Origin: Multivorans sp965232105
Lineage (GTDB): Bacteria > Acidobacteriota > Thermoanaerobaculia > Multivoradales > Multivoraceae
NCBI GenBank assembly: GCA_965232105.1
Contig: OZ246956.1
Coordinates: 3,906,001-3,970,000 of the forward strand
Length of the DNA stretch: 64,000 nt
Direction of reading: 5' to 3'
The notes under the pieces are model-generated. The model searched no databases. It was given only the letters and a program-made list of their open reading frames with translations, and had not been told where the DNA came from. Made by a program: the position numbers and the translations under genes. Shown in pieces: positions 25,814 to 35,594 of the stretch (positions are counted from its first letter, which is position 1; each line of letters opens with the position of its first letter).

Positions 25814-27757
25814 GCTCGGGCGAAGCGGGGGACGACGGTTGGCAAACGCCAAGCCTTCAGATGCCTCATGTCGGATGTGCCTGTTGGGTACGAGCACATT
25901 CGCGGCGAAGGGAGGGCTGGTGCTATGGGCCAACGCCTCATGGCCATCGTGGCGGAGGGTGACCGAAGCCGTGTCTACCTCACCCCCGCGCCCGAGCAGG
26001 AAGCCCTAGCCAAGGAGATTCGCGGGGCCTGGAGTCCCGACATGCCGTTGCCGGACAACCCGCGTGACTTCAAGACTCCCAACTACGGGTTGGCGACGTT
26101 CGGTGACCTCTTCACCTCCCGGCAACTCGTCGCACTCACGACCTTCTCCGACCTAGTCGAGGCGGCGAGCGAACGCGTCCGGCTCGACGCGGCGGACGCC
26201 GGTCTGCCCGACGACCGCGGCCCCCTGCGCGACGGCGGCACCGGTGCGACCGCGTATGCCGAGGCGGTAGGCGTGTATCTGGCCTTCGCGCTATCGAAGC
26301 TAGCCGACCGCGGATCAACAATCTGCACATGGTTCACGGAACGTGACTCGACACGAAACACGTTTGCCCGGCAGAGCATCCCCATGACGTGGGACTATGC
26401 CGAGTTGAACACTCTTCTTCGTGGCACAGGCAGTTTCCTCGGCGCCGTAAGGTGGACTGCCGAGAGCATTGAGGGTCTTGTAGCCAGCCATGGCCCGGAA
26501 ACCGGTGTTGGCGTACAAGCAGACGCCGCGAAACAGACCGTGAGTACCGACAAAATCGTGGCCACGGACCCGCCCTACTACGACAACATCGGGTACGCCG
26601 ACCTGTCGGACTTCTTCTACGTCTGGCTGCGCAGGTCTCTGAGGTCTTCGTTCCCTGATCTCTTCGCAACCCTGGCCGTTCCGAAGGCTGAAGAACTGGT
26701 AGCCACACCGTACCGTCACGGAAGTAAGGACGCCGCCGAGACTTTCTTCCTGAGTGGAATGACCCAGGCAATGGGCCGCCTAGCTGGACAGGTACATCCA
26801 GGACTTCCCGTCACCCTCTACTACGCCTTCAAGCAGTCGGAGAGAAGAGGAGACGCAGGAACCTCGAGGACAGGCTGGGAGACGTTCTTGGATGCCGTGA
26901 TCCATTCCGGCTTGGCCGTCACGGGCACTTGGCCAATGCGAACCGAACTCAGCAACAGGATGGTCGGCAGGGGTACTAACGCCCTCGCCTCAAGCATCGT
27001 CCTCGTCTGCCGACCTCGCCCCGCCGACGCTCCGCTCGCCACCCGCCGCGAGTTTCTGGCCGCGCTCCGCTCCGAGCTCCCGCCAGGTCTCGGCCTCCTA
27101 CAGACTGGCAACATCGCCCCGGTGGACCTCGCCCAGGCCGCCATCGGACCAGGGATGCGGGTGTACACGCGGTACGCCAAAGTGCTCCACGCCTCGGGCG
27201 AGCCGATGACCGTACGAGAGGCCCTCGCGCTGATCAACGAGGTGCTGGACGAGGTGTTGGAAGGGCAGGAGGGCGACCTGGACGCGGGGAGCCGCTGGGC
27301 GCTCGCGTGGTTCGAGGAGTACGGGTTCGACAAGGGGGACTTCGGCCGGGCAGAAGACCTCAGCAAGGCCAAGAACACCAGCGTCGACGGGATGAGAGAG
27401 GCCGGCGTCCTGGATTCGACCGGCGGCCGGGTGTGGCTGCTTCGCCCGAGCGAGATGCCGGACGGATGGGATCCACTTGCCGATTCGCGTCTGGTGGCCT
27501 GGGAGGCCCTGCACCACCTCGTTCGCGTCCTTGAGACGGACGGCGAGCAGGCCGCCGCAGGTCTTGTTCGAAAGCTTGGCAGCGGCATGGCCGAGACGAC
27601 TCGCGACCTGTGCTATCGGCTCTACGTGCTATGCGAGCGGAAGAAGCGCTCCGCCGAAGCTCTGGTCTACAACAGCCTCGTCCAGAGTTGGCCAGAGATC
27701 AAGGCCCTGGCGAGTCGCCGAACTGCTCCTGAACAAACGCGCCTCGACGCTTCGTAG
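25274..27757 (+). pseudogene. DUF1156 methylase, second copy lacking its 5' end (silent cassette?)
   Basis: The open frame runs 815 codons from the GTG at 25310; homology to the full-length methylase starts earlier but an in-frame TGA stands at 25271. The DUF1156 region and the SAM motif DPFAGGG are absent or scrambled, so alone this product should not methylate. The rest is intact, including DPPYYDNIGYADL (Asp420 counted from the GTG) and the conserved C-terminus. The middle differs strongly from the first copy (compare KLADRGSTICTWFTERD with QVANHSSSACGWNNVN). An 800-codon frame kept open without a usable start fits a silent recombination donor better than simple decay. No promoter is evident. 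Confidence 0.75.
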
Positions 27758-27844
27758 CAGCCCTCTTCGACGACACCTCAAGGCAAGCCGCAGTCGTCGA
27801 GAACCTGCAGTCGAACCGGCTTGGACCTGTCGCCTGGTGGGGAC

Positions 27845-28723
27845 TCAGTCCCCCGACACCCCAAGGTGCTCGTTGAACCAGGCGACCAGCGCGCTCGAGG
27901 CGCGCTCACCGTCCTCGCCGCGGAAACCGTGGGCGGCGCCCTCGATCACGATCAGCTCGGACGTCACGCTCGCCTCGTCGAAGGCGGCCTTGATCCGCTC
28001 GCTGTTGCTGATCGGCACGAGCGCGTCCTGGTCGCCGTGAATCAGCAGCGTCGGTGGGTCGTCCTCGCTGACGAACAGGACGGGTGAGATAGCGGCAGCC
28101 TTCTCCGCGTCGAATTCGAGCGCCGGGAAGCGCTCGTTCGGACCGGTCAGCCCCTGCAGGTCGACGGGCGGGAAGTAGGCGACGACCGCCGCGACGCGGT
28201 TGCCGGTCTGCTCGATGGGGTCGTTGCTGCCACTGTTCCCCTCGTCCGAGGCGTTGCCGAGCATCAGGGACAGGTGGCCGCCGGCGCTGCCGCCGGTGAC
28301 GCCCAGCCGTTCCGGGTCGACGCCGAAGTCGTCCGCGTTGAGCCGGATGTAGCGGACCGCGCGGCGCACGTCGGCGACCGCCTCCGGCACCTTGAACAAC
28401 GGGGCCGAGCCGTGGCGGACCATGAAGACGGCGTAGCCGTTGTCCAGGAGGTCGCCGATCGCGCCGAACCGGCGGCCCTCGCCTGACGCGATGCCGTGCG
28501 GGTCCGACCAGCGTGAGAACCACCCGCCGCTGACCATGAACAGGACGCCGGCGCCGTTCTGGTCCGCGGGCAGGAGTGCATCGAAGGTCAGGGCCATGCC
28601 CATCTTGTGGCCGTAGACCACGTCGGCGTGGACCTTGGCCCTGGAGCCGGCCGAAAGCGGGGCGGCAAGCAGGGCGGCGGCGAGCAGGATTGCGGCTGAG
28701 TGCTTCACGAGTGTCTGTTTCAT
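27845..28723 (-). CDS. Secreted alpha/beta-hydrolase (esterase/lipase, BD-FAE-like)
   Basis: 292 aa from the ATG at 28723, which has AAGGAG six bases upstream; nine extra codons in frame before it are unlikely. Signal peptide about residues 1-25 (hydrophobic AAILLAAALLAAPLSAGS). Alpha/beta-hydrolase core with the nucleophile elbow GGSAGGH, the acid in LIHGDQDALVP and the histidine in GAAHGF. Probably a periplasmic carboxylesterase; the substrate is unknown. It follows the amidohydrolase gene on the same strand with 51 bases between them, so the two form a likely operon. Confidence 0.83.
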   Translation of the reverse strand: MKQTLVKHSAAILLAAALLAAPLSAGSRAKVHADVVYGHKMGMALTFDALLPADQNGAGVLFMVSGGWFSRWSDPHGIASGEGRRFGAIGDLLDNGYAVFMVRHGSAPLFKVPEAVADVRRAVRYIRLNADDFGVDPERLGVTGGSAGGHLSLMLGNASDEGNSGSNDPIEQTGNRVAAVVAYFPPVDLQGLTGPNERFPALEFDAEKAAAISPVLFVSEDDPPTLLIHGDQDALVPISNSERIKAAFDEASVTSELIVIEGAAHGFRGEDGERASSALVAWFNEHLGVSGD

Positions 28724-28774
28724 TGGGTTCTCCTTGTTCTCTGGCTGCACCGATGGCCGGGTCTCGCCCGGCTG

Positions 28775-30448
28775 CTACGGCCGCGCTCCTCCCGCCGTCT
28801 CCCGCGGCGCTTCGGGCTTCATCCGTTCGGCGGCAACCATATCCGCCACGTCGGCGAGCAGCTTCTTCGCGTCGAAGACGATGCCGTCCTTGATCGTGTA
28901 GCGCACGCCGCCGACCCGCTCGGGGCGGCCGGTGTCGTCGTTGAGGCGGACCGCGCCGGTGCCGTAGAGCACCTTGAGGTTCGCGACCGGGTTCTCGCCG
29001 ACCACGAGCAGGTCCGCCAGCATGCCTTCGCGCACTATGCCGAACTCCATCTCGGCGCCGCTCGCCCGGGTCAGCTCCTCGGCGCCGTACATCGTCGCCG
29101 AGCGGATCACCTCCAGCGGATGGAAGCCGGCCTCCTGAAGGAGTTCAAGTTCCAGGATCGTGCCGAAGCCGTAGGTCTGGTAGATGAACCCGGAGTCCGA
29201 GCCGATCGTGACCCGGCCGCCGCGGTTCTTGTACTCGTTCAGGAACTGCATCCACACCCGGTAGAAGTTCTTCCAGGCCACCTCGTCCCAGGTCGTCCAG
29301 TCGTACCAGTACGAACCATGGTCCAGGCGGCTGGGGGCGTAGAACTCGGCCAGCGTGGGCAGCGTGTAGTCGGCGTGCCAGTCCGCGTTGCGCGCCCGCA
29401 TCACATCGCGGCCGGCCGAGTAGATCGTCATCGTCGGGTTGATGAAGAAGTCGAGTTCCAGGAACTCGTCGAGCAGGGCCTTCCAGCGCTCGCCGCCGGG
29501 CTCGACCAGGCTCCACTGGCGGGCCACCTGGCCGAAGCGGAACTGCTCGTCCATGTAGTTCATCTCCGCGGGCCACGGCTGGACGTCGGCGCCGTCATAC
29601 ATCGACTCGAACAGGCCGTAGAAGTGGGTCATCCCGACCAGGCCGAGCCGGGCGGCGTCGAGGGCGTTCATGTGCGCCACGCCCATCTGGTCGAGGTGGG
29701 CCGTCGAGCCCATTCCCAGGCTGCCGGCCTCGTCGATCAACGCCGCCATGATCTTCGGCGGATAGGCGCCGAGCTTCAGTCCCTCAACCCCCTTCTCGTG
29801 CGCGTAGCGGACCCACTCCCGCGCATCGGCGGGGGTGCGGATGTCCCGGTCCTTCCACTCCGTGCCGCCGCCGGGGCGTTGGTAGGAGACGATGCGTGGC
29901 GCAGTGATCTCGTTCTTCTCGCTTCGCGCCTTCTCACTCAGGTCCCATTCCAGCGGCCCGGTCGGCACGCCGCGAACCGTCGTGATGCCGTGCGCCAGCC
30001 AGAGCTTGTAGACGTACTCCGCCGTCGGCACCTTCGGCACGCCGCCCGTGTGGACGTGGAGGTCGACCAGGCCCGGCAGCACGTACGAGCCGTCGAGATC
30101 GAGTTCGACATCGGCATCTTTCGGCCGCTTGCTCTCGTCGATTTCGGTGTTGGCCATGCCGAGGCTCTTGATCTCTTCGATCCGGTTGCCTTCGATCACG
30201 ATGTCGACCGGCCCCATCGGCGGCGCGCCGGTGCCGTCGACGACCGTCACGCCTCGCAGGATCAGGCGGTCGAAGGGACCTTGGCCCTCGTCGTCCGGGC
30301 GCGGCGGCGCCGGCTCGACGAGCTTCGGCTCTTCCTCTTCCGCGGCCGCCGCGGCGGCACCAGGAGCCATGACCCCCGAAAGCAGAACCACGAGAGCGAC
30401 GAAGCTGACCGGAGCGCAGTTCAAGGCATCAAGGATCCGTCTGGACAC
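28775..30448 (-). CDS. Secreted amidohydrolase-superfamily protein
   Basis: 557 aa. N-terminal signal peptide (SFVALVVLLSGVMAPGAAAA) and an acidic linker, then the metal-dependent amidohydrolase fold: first metal site GLVDLHVHTGG near residue 130, a probable bridging lysine in GLKLGAY, a histidine in STAHLDQMG and the late aspartate in IGSDSGF. The beta-sandwich returns at the C-terminus (GMLADLLVVGENP). Imidazolonepropionase-like relatives are often dipeptidases or lactonases; the substrate cannot be named. It is upstream of a secreted esterase. Confidence 0.83.
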   Translation of the reverse strand: MSRRILDALNCAPVSFVALVVLLSGVMAPGAAAAAAEEEEPKLVEPAPPRPDDEGQGPFDRLILRGVTVVDGTGAPPMGPVDIVIEGNRIEEIKSLGMANTEIDESKRPKDADVELDLDGSYVLPGLVDLHVHTGGVPKVPTAEYVYKLWLAHGITTVRGVPTGPLEWDLSEKARSEKNEITAPRIVSYQRPGGGTEWKDRDIRTPADAREWVRYAHEKGVEGLKLGAYPPKIMAALIDEAGSLGMGSTAHLDQMGVAHMNALDAARLGLVGMTHFYGLFESMYDGADVQPWPAEMNYMDEQFRFGQVARQWSLVEPGGERWKALLDEFLELDFFINPTMTIYSAGRDVMRARNADWHADYTLPTLAEFYAPSRLDHGSYWYDWTTWDEVAWKNFYRVWMQFLNEYKNRGGRVTIGSDSGFIYQTYGFGTILELELLQEAGFHPLEVIRSATMYGAEELTRASGAEMEFGIVREGMLADLLVVGENPVANLKVLYGTGAVRLNDDTGRPERVGGVRYTIKDGIVFDAKKLLADVADMVAAERMKPEAPRETAGGARP

Positions 30449-30489
30449 GTTCCCCTCCTGACTGAATGACCCACTCCGAATTGGAAGAC

Positions 30490-30517
30490 GGGGCGGCCGA
30501 AGCTATCGCGCCGCCCC
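30490..30517. terminator. Hairpin between CBS-domain gene and amidohydrolase gene
   Basis: Perfect 8-bp arms GGGGCGGC and GCCGCCCC with a 12-base loop, 11 bases after the stop of the leftward CBS-domain gene and before the next leftward start. No U-run follows, so intrinsic termination is only possible. Confidence 0.35.
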
Positions 30518-30527
30518 GGTTCGAGAC

Positions 30528-31532
30528 TCACGACAGCGATGGGCGGTCGCCGGAATCCACGACCGCGCTCAGATAGAGCAGCGCCTGACCCGGCTGGGGC
30601 GCCTGGACGAGGAGGCCGTGGGTGGCGGCGAGCACGTCCCGGCGGCTGATCTGCCCGGCCAGCCTGCGGCCCCGGAGCACCGGCAGCCGGCGGTACGGAG
30701 TGCTCTTGAAGATACGCGCGATGCTCAAGAGGTCCGTCTCCTCGGAGATCGTGCGCGCCTTGCGGTCCATGAAGGCCGACGCGTCCGTCGAGTCGAGTTC
30801 GAAGTCCCCGGATTCGCCGTCCTCGTCCGGCGCCGCCAGATCCTCCAGGCCAAGCTCGCTACTGCGCTCACGCAGGATCGAGCGCCGCCCCGCGAGCGCC
30901 GACGTGAGGTGGTGGGATGCCGCGAGCACGTCCCGGCGGCTGACCTGCCCGACCAGGGTGCCGTCCCGGACCACGGGCAAACGCCGGTACGGCGTGTCCA
31001 GGAATCGCTGCGCGATCTCGAGCAGCGGCTCGGAACCGTCGATCACGCGCCCGAAGTCGGTGTTCATGAAGGCGTCGACGGGCGCCGCGGGCAATTGGTC
31101 GTAGGCCAGCCCCAGCAGGACATCCATCGAGAACTTCTCCGAGAAGACCCCCAGCAGCCGGCCGCCGCGGTCCACGACCGGCGCACCCGAGATTCGGTTC
31201 TTGAGCAACAGACCGATCGCATCAAGAGCCGACATGCCCGCCTGCAGGGTGACCAGGCGCCTGGCCATGAAGTCACTCGCCCGGGTCGGTCGGCTCCGCG
31301 CCAGCCCCTGTTCGTCCGCGGCACGGGCCGTCACCGTGAGCACCGTGAGGCAGCTCTTCTCCGACAGCATGCCGAGGTAGCGGTGCCGGTCGCCGATCAC
31401 CGGCGCACCCGTGATGCGATGCCGCAGGAGCGCCGCGATGCCGTCGTAGACGTGGGTACGCGGATGCAACGTGACCAGCTTGGTCACCATGATGTCCCGC
31501 GCGAGCTTGGGCCGGTCGATCGTTCTTTCCAT
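30528..31532 (-). CDS. Protein with four CBS domains
   Basis: 334 aa made of four CBS repeats (about residues 9-65, 83-140, 147-207 and 247-305) and little else. The repeats carry RITGAPVIGD, RISGAPVVDR, YRRLPVVRDG and YRRLPVLRGR, and repeats 3 and 4 each end GQ(V/I)SRRDVLAA. A charged linker lies between 3 and 4. Stand-alone CBS tandems bind adenine nucleotides and act as energy sensors; the partner is unknown. No effector domain is present. Confidence 0.8.
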   Translation of the reverse strand: MERTIDRPKLARDIMVTKLVTLHPRTHVYDGIAALLRHRITGAPVIGDRHRYLGMLSEKSCLTVLTVTARAADEQGLARSRPTRASDFMARRLVTLQAGMSALDAIGLLLKNRISGAPVVDRGGRLLGVFSEKFSMDVLLGLAYDQLPAAPVDAFMNTDFGRVIDGSEPLLEIAQRFLDTPYRRLPVVRDGTLVGQVSRRDVLAASHHLTSALAGRRSILRERSSELGLEDLAAPDEDGESGDFELDSTDASAFMDRKARTISEETDLLSIARIFKSTPYRRLPVLRGRRLAGQISRRDVLAATHGLLVQAPQPGQALLYLSAVVDSGDRPSLS

Positions 31533-31650
31533 CGGAACTCCTGATCGTAGCAGCGGCAGTGCCGACCGGGAGCCCGGAGCCCGCCAGCGGCTGGTAGACT
31601 TTCGCGTTTCCGCGACATCCCCAACTCACCAGCAAGTCGAGGGAGAACCC

Positions 31651-32967
31651 ATGATTCGTGCCGCCACGCTGCCCCGCCTGTTGACCGCCCTCCTCGCGGT
31701 CGCTTTCCTGAGCCTCGGCCTTACCGCCTGCGATCAGTCTCGCGCCGACGTTCCCCTTCAGGGTCCCCGCGACCTCGCCACAGTGGCGCCCGAAGAGGTC
31801 GGCATGTCGAGCGACCGGCTCGAACGCCTGAACGGCGCGATGCAGGGTCTCGTCGACGACGGCCTCCTCGCCGGCATCACGACGATGATCTCCCGCCACG
31901 GCAAGGTCGCCCACTTCGGCACCTTCGGACACCAGAACATCGAGGACGGCGCCTTGATGAGCGAGGACACGATCTTCCGCATCTACTCGATGACGAAGCC
32001 GATCACCGGCGTCGCGCTGATGATCCTCTACGAAGAGGGCAAGTTCCGCCTCTCCGACCCGGTCCACCGGTACATCCCCGAGTTCGAGGGGCTCGTCGTC
32101 GCCAAGGAGGACGGGCCGAACGGCCAGCCGATCACGGAGCCGGCCGACCACCCGATGACCATCCGCGAGCTGATGGCCCACACCGCCGGCCTCAGCTACG
32201 GCATCTTCTCGCAGTCCCAGGTCGACGCTCTCTACAACGAAGCGAATGTCCTCGACAACAACTCGACCCTCAAGGACATGATCGACAAGCTGTCGAAGAT
32301 CCCCCTGCGCCAGCAGCCCGGATCGATGTGGCACTACAGCGTCGCCGTCGACGTCCAGGGTTACCTCGTCGAGGTCCTCTCCGGCCAACGCTTCGACGAA
32401 TTCCTGAACGAGCGCATCTTCGGCCCCTTGGGCATGAACGACACGGCCTTCCACGTCGCCGCGGACAAGGCGGACCGCTTCTCCCAAGTCTACACCCACG
32501 ACGCCGACGGCAACCTGATGGCCCAGGAGGGCTTCGGCGGCCGCCGCGACTACCTCGACCCGCCGAACTTCCTGTCCGGCGGCGGCGGCCTGGTCTCGAC
32601 CACGATGGACTACATGCGCTTCAGCCAGATGCTGCTCAACGGCGGCGAACTGGACGGCGTCCGCATCCTGGCGCCCTCGACCGTCAAGCTGATGCACCTG
32701 AACCACCTGCCCCGCGAACTCAAGGAGATGTCCCCGGGCACCGGCTTCGGCCTCGACTTCGCCGTCGTCCTCGACCCCGTCGCCGCTGACGGCATCTCGA
32801 AGGGCGAGTACTACTGGGGCGGCGCCGCCGGCACCTGGTTCTGGATCGACCCCAAGGAAGACCTCGTCTTCGTCGGCATGATCCAGCACTTCGGACCGCG
32901 GCGGCCGGACGTCCGGTCGCTGAGCCGCCGCCTCACCTACCAGGCGATCCTCGAACCGAGCTCGTAG
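31651..32967 (+). CDS. Lipoprotein serine hydrolase (beta-lactamase/class C family)
   Basis: 438 aa from the ATG at 31651. Signal with lipobox LSLGLTAC (Cys about 30), so probably anchored in a membrane facing the periplasm. The serine beta-lactamase-like core has the SxxK nucleophile in YSMTKPITG, and a tyrosine motif in WHYSVAVD. Relatives include esterases such as EstB and D-aminopeptidases, so beta-lactam hydrolysis should not be assumed. The longer frame upstream crosses the oppositely oriented CBS gene and is rejected. Confidence 0.87.
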   Translation: MIRAATLPRLLTALLAVAFLSLGLTACDQSRADVPLQGPRDLATVAPEEVGMSSDRLERLNGAMQGLVDDGLLAGITTMISRHGKVAHFGTFGHQNIEDGALMSEDTIFRIYSMTKPITGVALMILYEEGKFRLSDPVHRYIPEFEGLVVAKEDGPNGQPITEPADHPMTIRELMAHTAGLSYGIFSQSQVDALYNEANVLDNNSTLKDMIDKLSKIPLRQQPGSMWHYSVAVDVQGYLVEVLSGQRFDEFLNERIFGPLGMNDTAFHVAADKADRFSQVYTHDADGNLMAQEGFGGRRDYLDPPNFLSGGGGLVSTTMDYMRFSQMLLNGGELDGVRILAPSTVKLMHLNHLPRELKEMSPGTGFGLDFAVVLDPVAADGISKGEYYWGGAAGTWFWIDPKEDLVFVGMIQHFGPRRPDVRSLSRRLTYQAILEPSS

Positions 32968-33051
32968 GCCGGGCGCCGACCCGGCGTTGCCAGCCGGAAG
33001 GGCGCTCGTACGGGCATTTCCGGCGCCCCCCGGACCTGCGCGCTCGTCTGC

Positions 33052-33312
33052 CTACCCGAGCAGTCGGAACAGGGCCGCGGCAGCCGCCACCAGGCCGGCC
33101 AGGAGCGCTGTCTGCCGGTGCAGCTGCTTGGTAAGCCTCAGTTCCAGCGCTGCCAGGTCGGCCCGGATATCGACGATATCCGCCTTCGTCGCGGTTCCTT
33201 CAACCACGGCCGAGCGCACTGTCTCGACGACGACCGCCGCCTGCGCGGCGTCCATCCCGGCGCCTTCGAGGGCGCGGGCAGCGGAGAGGGTGTCGAACGT
33301 CGCCGTGCTCAT
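33052..33312 (-). CDS. Small coiled-coil protein with C-terminal membrane anchor (DUF1640-like)
   Basis: 86 aa. Sequence pattern: an N-terminal helical part (FDTLSAARALEGAGMDAAQA), a coiled-coil segment IVDIRADLAALELRLTKQL and a single hydrophobic C-terminal helix (ALLAGLVAAAAALFRLLG). This is the layout of the small DUF1640/CCDC90 proteins often found in bacteria; function unknown. It lies 13 bases before the next leftward gene's stop, on the same strand. Confidence 0.65.
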   Translation of the reverse strand: MSTATFDTLSAARALEGAGMDAAQAAVVVETVRSAVVEGTATKADIVDIRADLAALELRLTKQLHRQTALLAGLVAAAAALFRLLG

Positions 33313-33325
33313 GCGACGGAGTCTA

Positions 33326-34573
33326 CTACCGCTTCGCCCGCTTGCCGAACATGATCCCCGCGACGCGGCGGATCTGGATCTCTTCGGAGCCTTCGGTGAT
33401 CCGGTACCGCCGGTGGTGGCGGTAGATGTGCTCGAACGGCATGTGCCGCGTGTAGCCGATGCCGCCGTGGGTCTGGATCGCCCGGTCGGCGGCGTTGCAG
33501 ACGAGGCGGTTCGCGCGGTAGTTGCACATGGAGACCTTGTCGGTGACCTCCATGTGGTGCTGCTGGTCGAGTTCCCAGGCCGTCTTGTAGACGAGGTTGC
33601 GGACCATCTCGCATTCCGTCTGGAGTTCGGCGAGGGGGAACTGGATCGCCTGGTTCAGCCATAGCGGCTTGCCGAAGACCGTCCGTTCGCGGGCGTACTT
33701 CACGCTTTCGTTGATGCAGAACTGGGCGGCGCCGACACCGGAGGCGGCCTGGCGAATGCGGTTCTCGTGGACGAAGGTCTGGGCCAGGGCGAGGCCGCGG
33801 CCCTCTTCGCCGAGGATCGCTTCGTTCGGGACCCGCACGTCGGTCAACGACACCTCCGCGTGATCCGTCGGCATGTTGAAGGTCCACCACATGAAGGGGA
33901 TCTCGAAACCGGGTGAGTTCGTCGGCACGATGAAGCAGGTCACGCCGTCCGCCTTCCCGGGATCGCCCGAGGTGCGGGCGAAGATCAGGTCGTGAGTCGC
34001 CGCGTGGAGGCCCGAGTTGAACCGCTTGGCGCCGTTGATCACCCAGTCGTCGCCATCTCGGACACCGGAGGTCTCGAGCCAGGTCGCGTCGGAGCCGTGA
34101 TTCGGTTCGGTCAGGCCGAAGCCCATCCGCACCGCGCCGGTCATCATGCCCTCCATGAACTGCTCCTTCTGGGAGGGCGTCCCGAAGCGGTGCATCATGA
34201 TCACGGTCGGGAAGTTGCCGACGATCGAGGACTCGTTCTGCAGGTCGTTGTGCAGGCCGAGGCCCTTGGCGGCGAGGTGTTCGCGGATCACCGCCATCGC
34301 CAGGTTCGAGCCGTCCTGGCCGCCGAGTTCCTTCGGCAGGCCGAAGCGAAGGTGACCGGCCGCGTCGGCTCGGCGCTTCATCTCGCGTAGCAGAGCCTCC
34401 CACTCGGGGCGCGGCGTGCCGTCGTTCTCGAAGTCGGTCCGCGCCCACTCGCGGCGCTGGTCGAAGAACCGGATGTTGTCGTCCTGCTGCTCCAGAGCAC
34501 TGATCTCGCGCTCGATGAAGTCGTCGAGCTCGGCCAGCTTGTCGCGTATGTCCTGCGGGATCTCGAAGTCCAT
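33326..34573 (-). CDS. Acyl-CoA dehydrogenase
   Basis: 415-aa flavoprotein from the ATG at 34573 (MDFEIPQDIRDKL). N-terminal helical domain to about 145; beta domain with GFGLTEPNHGSDATW; C-terminal helices with the family end block TEGSEEIQIRRVAG. The THGGIGYTRHMPFEHIYR stretch is characteristic of the C-terminal FAD/CoA domain. The substrate is likely a fatty or branched acyl-CoA. It overlaps nothing and is 10 bases downstream of an alpha/beta-hydrolase on the same strand. Confidence 0.88.
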   Translation of the reverse strand: MDFEIPQDIRDKLAELDDFIEREISALEQQDDNIRFFDQRREWARTDFENDGTPRPEWEALLREMKRRADAAGHLRFGLPKELGGQDGSNLAMAVIREHLAAKGLGLHNDLQNESSIVGNFPTVIMMHRFGTPSQKEQFMEGMMTGAVRMGFGLTEPNHGSDATWLETSGVRDGDDWVINGAKRFNSGLHAATHDLIFARTSGDPGKADGVTCFIVPTNSPGFEIPFMWWTFNMPTDHAEVSLTDVRVPNEAILGEEGRGLALAQTFVHENRIRQAASGVGAAQFCINESVKYARERTVFGKPLWLNQAIQFPLAELQTECEMVRNLVYKTAWELDQQHHMEVTDKVSMCNYRANRLVCNAADRAIQTHGGIGYTRHMPFEHIYRHHRRYRITEGSEEIQIRRVAGIMFGKRAKR

Positions 34574-34583
34574 GTCTCTCCCG

Positions 34584-35498
34584 TTATCCGGCTTCCAGGT
34601 AGGCGTCGATGATCTCGCCCAGCCGTTCCGGCGCGTCGAAGTGGACCATGTGGCCCGCCTCCGGGATCTCGACGTGGTGAACGTTGCGGAACAGGCGGGC
34701 CCGGCGCTCGATCTCGTCCGGCGCGGCCGGCGTGTCGTGATCGATCCCGCCACGGCCGCGGTAAAACTCGGCGGAACGGCCTCCGGTGACCACGAGCACC
34801 GGGCAGGAAACCCAGGGCCAGCGTTCCTCGGACAACCGGCTCGACATCGTCAGCCCCGTCGTCTCGACCTGCGGATCCCACTTCCACTGCAGGCCGCCGT
34901 ATGGGTGCTCGGTCGTCCCGATCTCGACCAGGTGCCGCGCCAGGTCGTGGTCGAGCCCGGGATGGAACCGGCAATACAGCCGCCAGGCGTCCTCCAGGTC
35001 CATCATCGGCCGCTTGTGCCCTCCGGGCCGCAAGAGGCTGGTATGCCCGTTCTGGAGGCGGAGCTGCCGGTTCTCCACCGGCATGTCGCTCTCCCGGAAC
35101 GGCGCGCCGACGCCGTCGATGTTGACGACCACGCTGGGCACGTCGGTGAACACCGCCGCGTAGTGGCTGACGATGTGGCCGCCCAGGCTGTGGCCGACCA
35201 GCACCGGGCGCTCCAGTTGGAGCTGGAAGATGACCGCGTGGAGGTCGGCGATGAAGTGCGGCAGGGCGTAGACCCCCGGCTTGCCGCTGTCGCCGTGACC
35301 GCGCAGATCGAAGGAAACGACCCGGTAACGGTCGCGGAACCGGGTCGCTACCGGCTCGAACGCCAGCGCCAGGTCCTGCATGCCGTGCAGCAGGACGAGA
35401 GGCGGCGCACCCTCGTTGCCGTAGTCGTAGACCTGCAGTTCGATGCCGCCCGCGCCTGGAAGGCGCAGGCTCTGGGGCGAGGATGGGTTTTCCGGCAT
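34584..35498 (-). CDS. Alpha/beta-hydrolase
   Basis: 304-aa cytosolic hydrolase from the ATG at 35498. Oxyanion motif LLHGMQD, nucleophile elbow GHSLGGH (Ser near residue 125), the strand-3 motif FDLRGHGDSG and the catalytic histidine in EAGHMVHFD. It pairs with the acyl-CoA dehydrogenase 10 bases downstream. Possibly an esterase or thioesterase, but the fold alone does not decide. It is divergent from the aldehyde oxidoreductase gene, 96 bases away. Confidence 0.82.
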   Translation of the reverse strand: MPENPSSPQSLRLPGAGGIELQVYDYGNEGAPPLVLLHGMQDLALAFEPVATRFRDRYRVVSFDLRGHGDSGKPGVYALPHFIADLHAVIFQLQLERPVLVGHSLGGHIVSHYAAVFTDVPSVVVNIDGVGAPFRESDMPVENRQLRLQNGHTSLLRPGGHKRPMMDLEDAWRLYCRFHPGLDHDLARHLVEIGTTEHPYGGLQWKWDPQVETTGLTMSSRLSEERWPWVSCPVLVVTGGRSAEFYRGRGGIDHDTPAAPDEIERRARLFRNVHHVEIPEAGHMVHFDAPERLGEIIDAYLEAG

Positions 35499-35594
35499 GG
35501 TGCGGGAGGATACGCCAAGCCCGACGAACGTCCCGGCCCCGGGGCGGTATCCTTGCCGCTTCAGCTCAGCAGCCTCGGAGGAAACACAACCCCG

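Noticed and set aside
31651..32967. Beta-lactamase resistance gene
   Set aside because: Only the general serine hydrolase fold with SxxK is visible; many such lipoproteins are esterases or peptidases.
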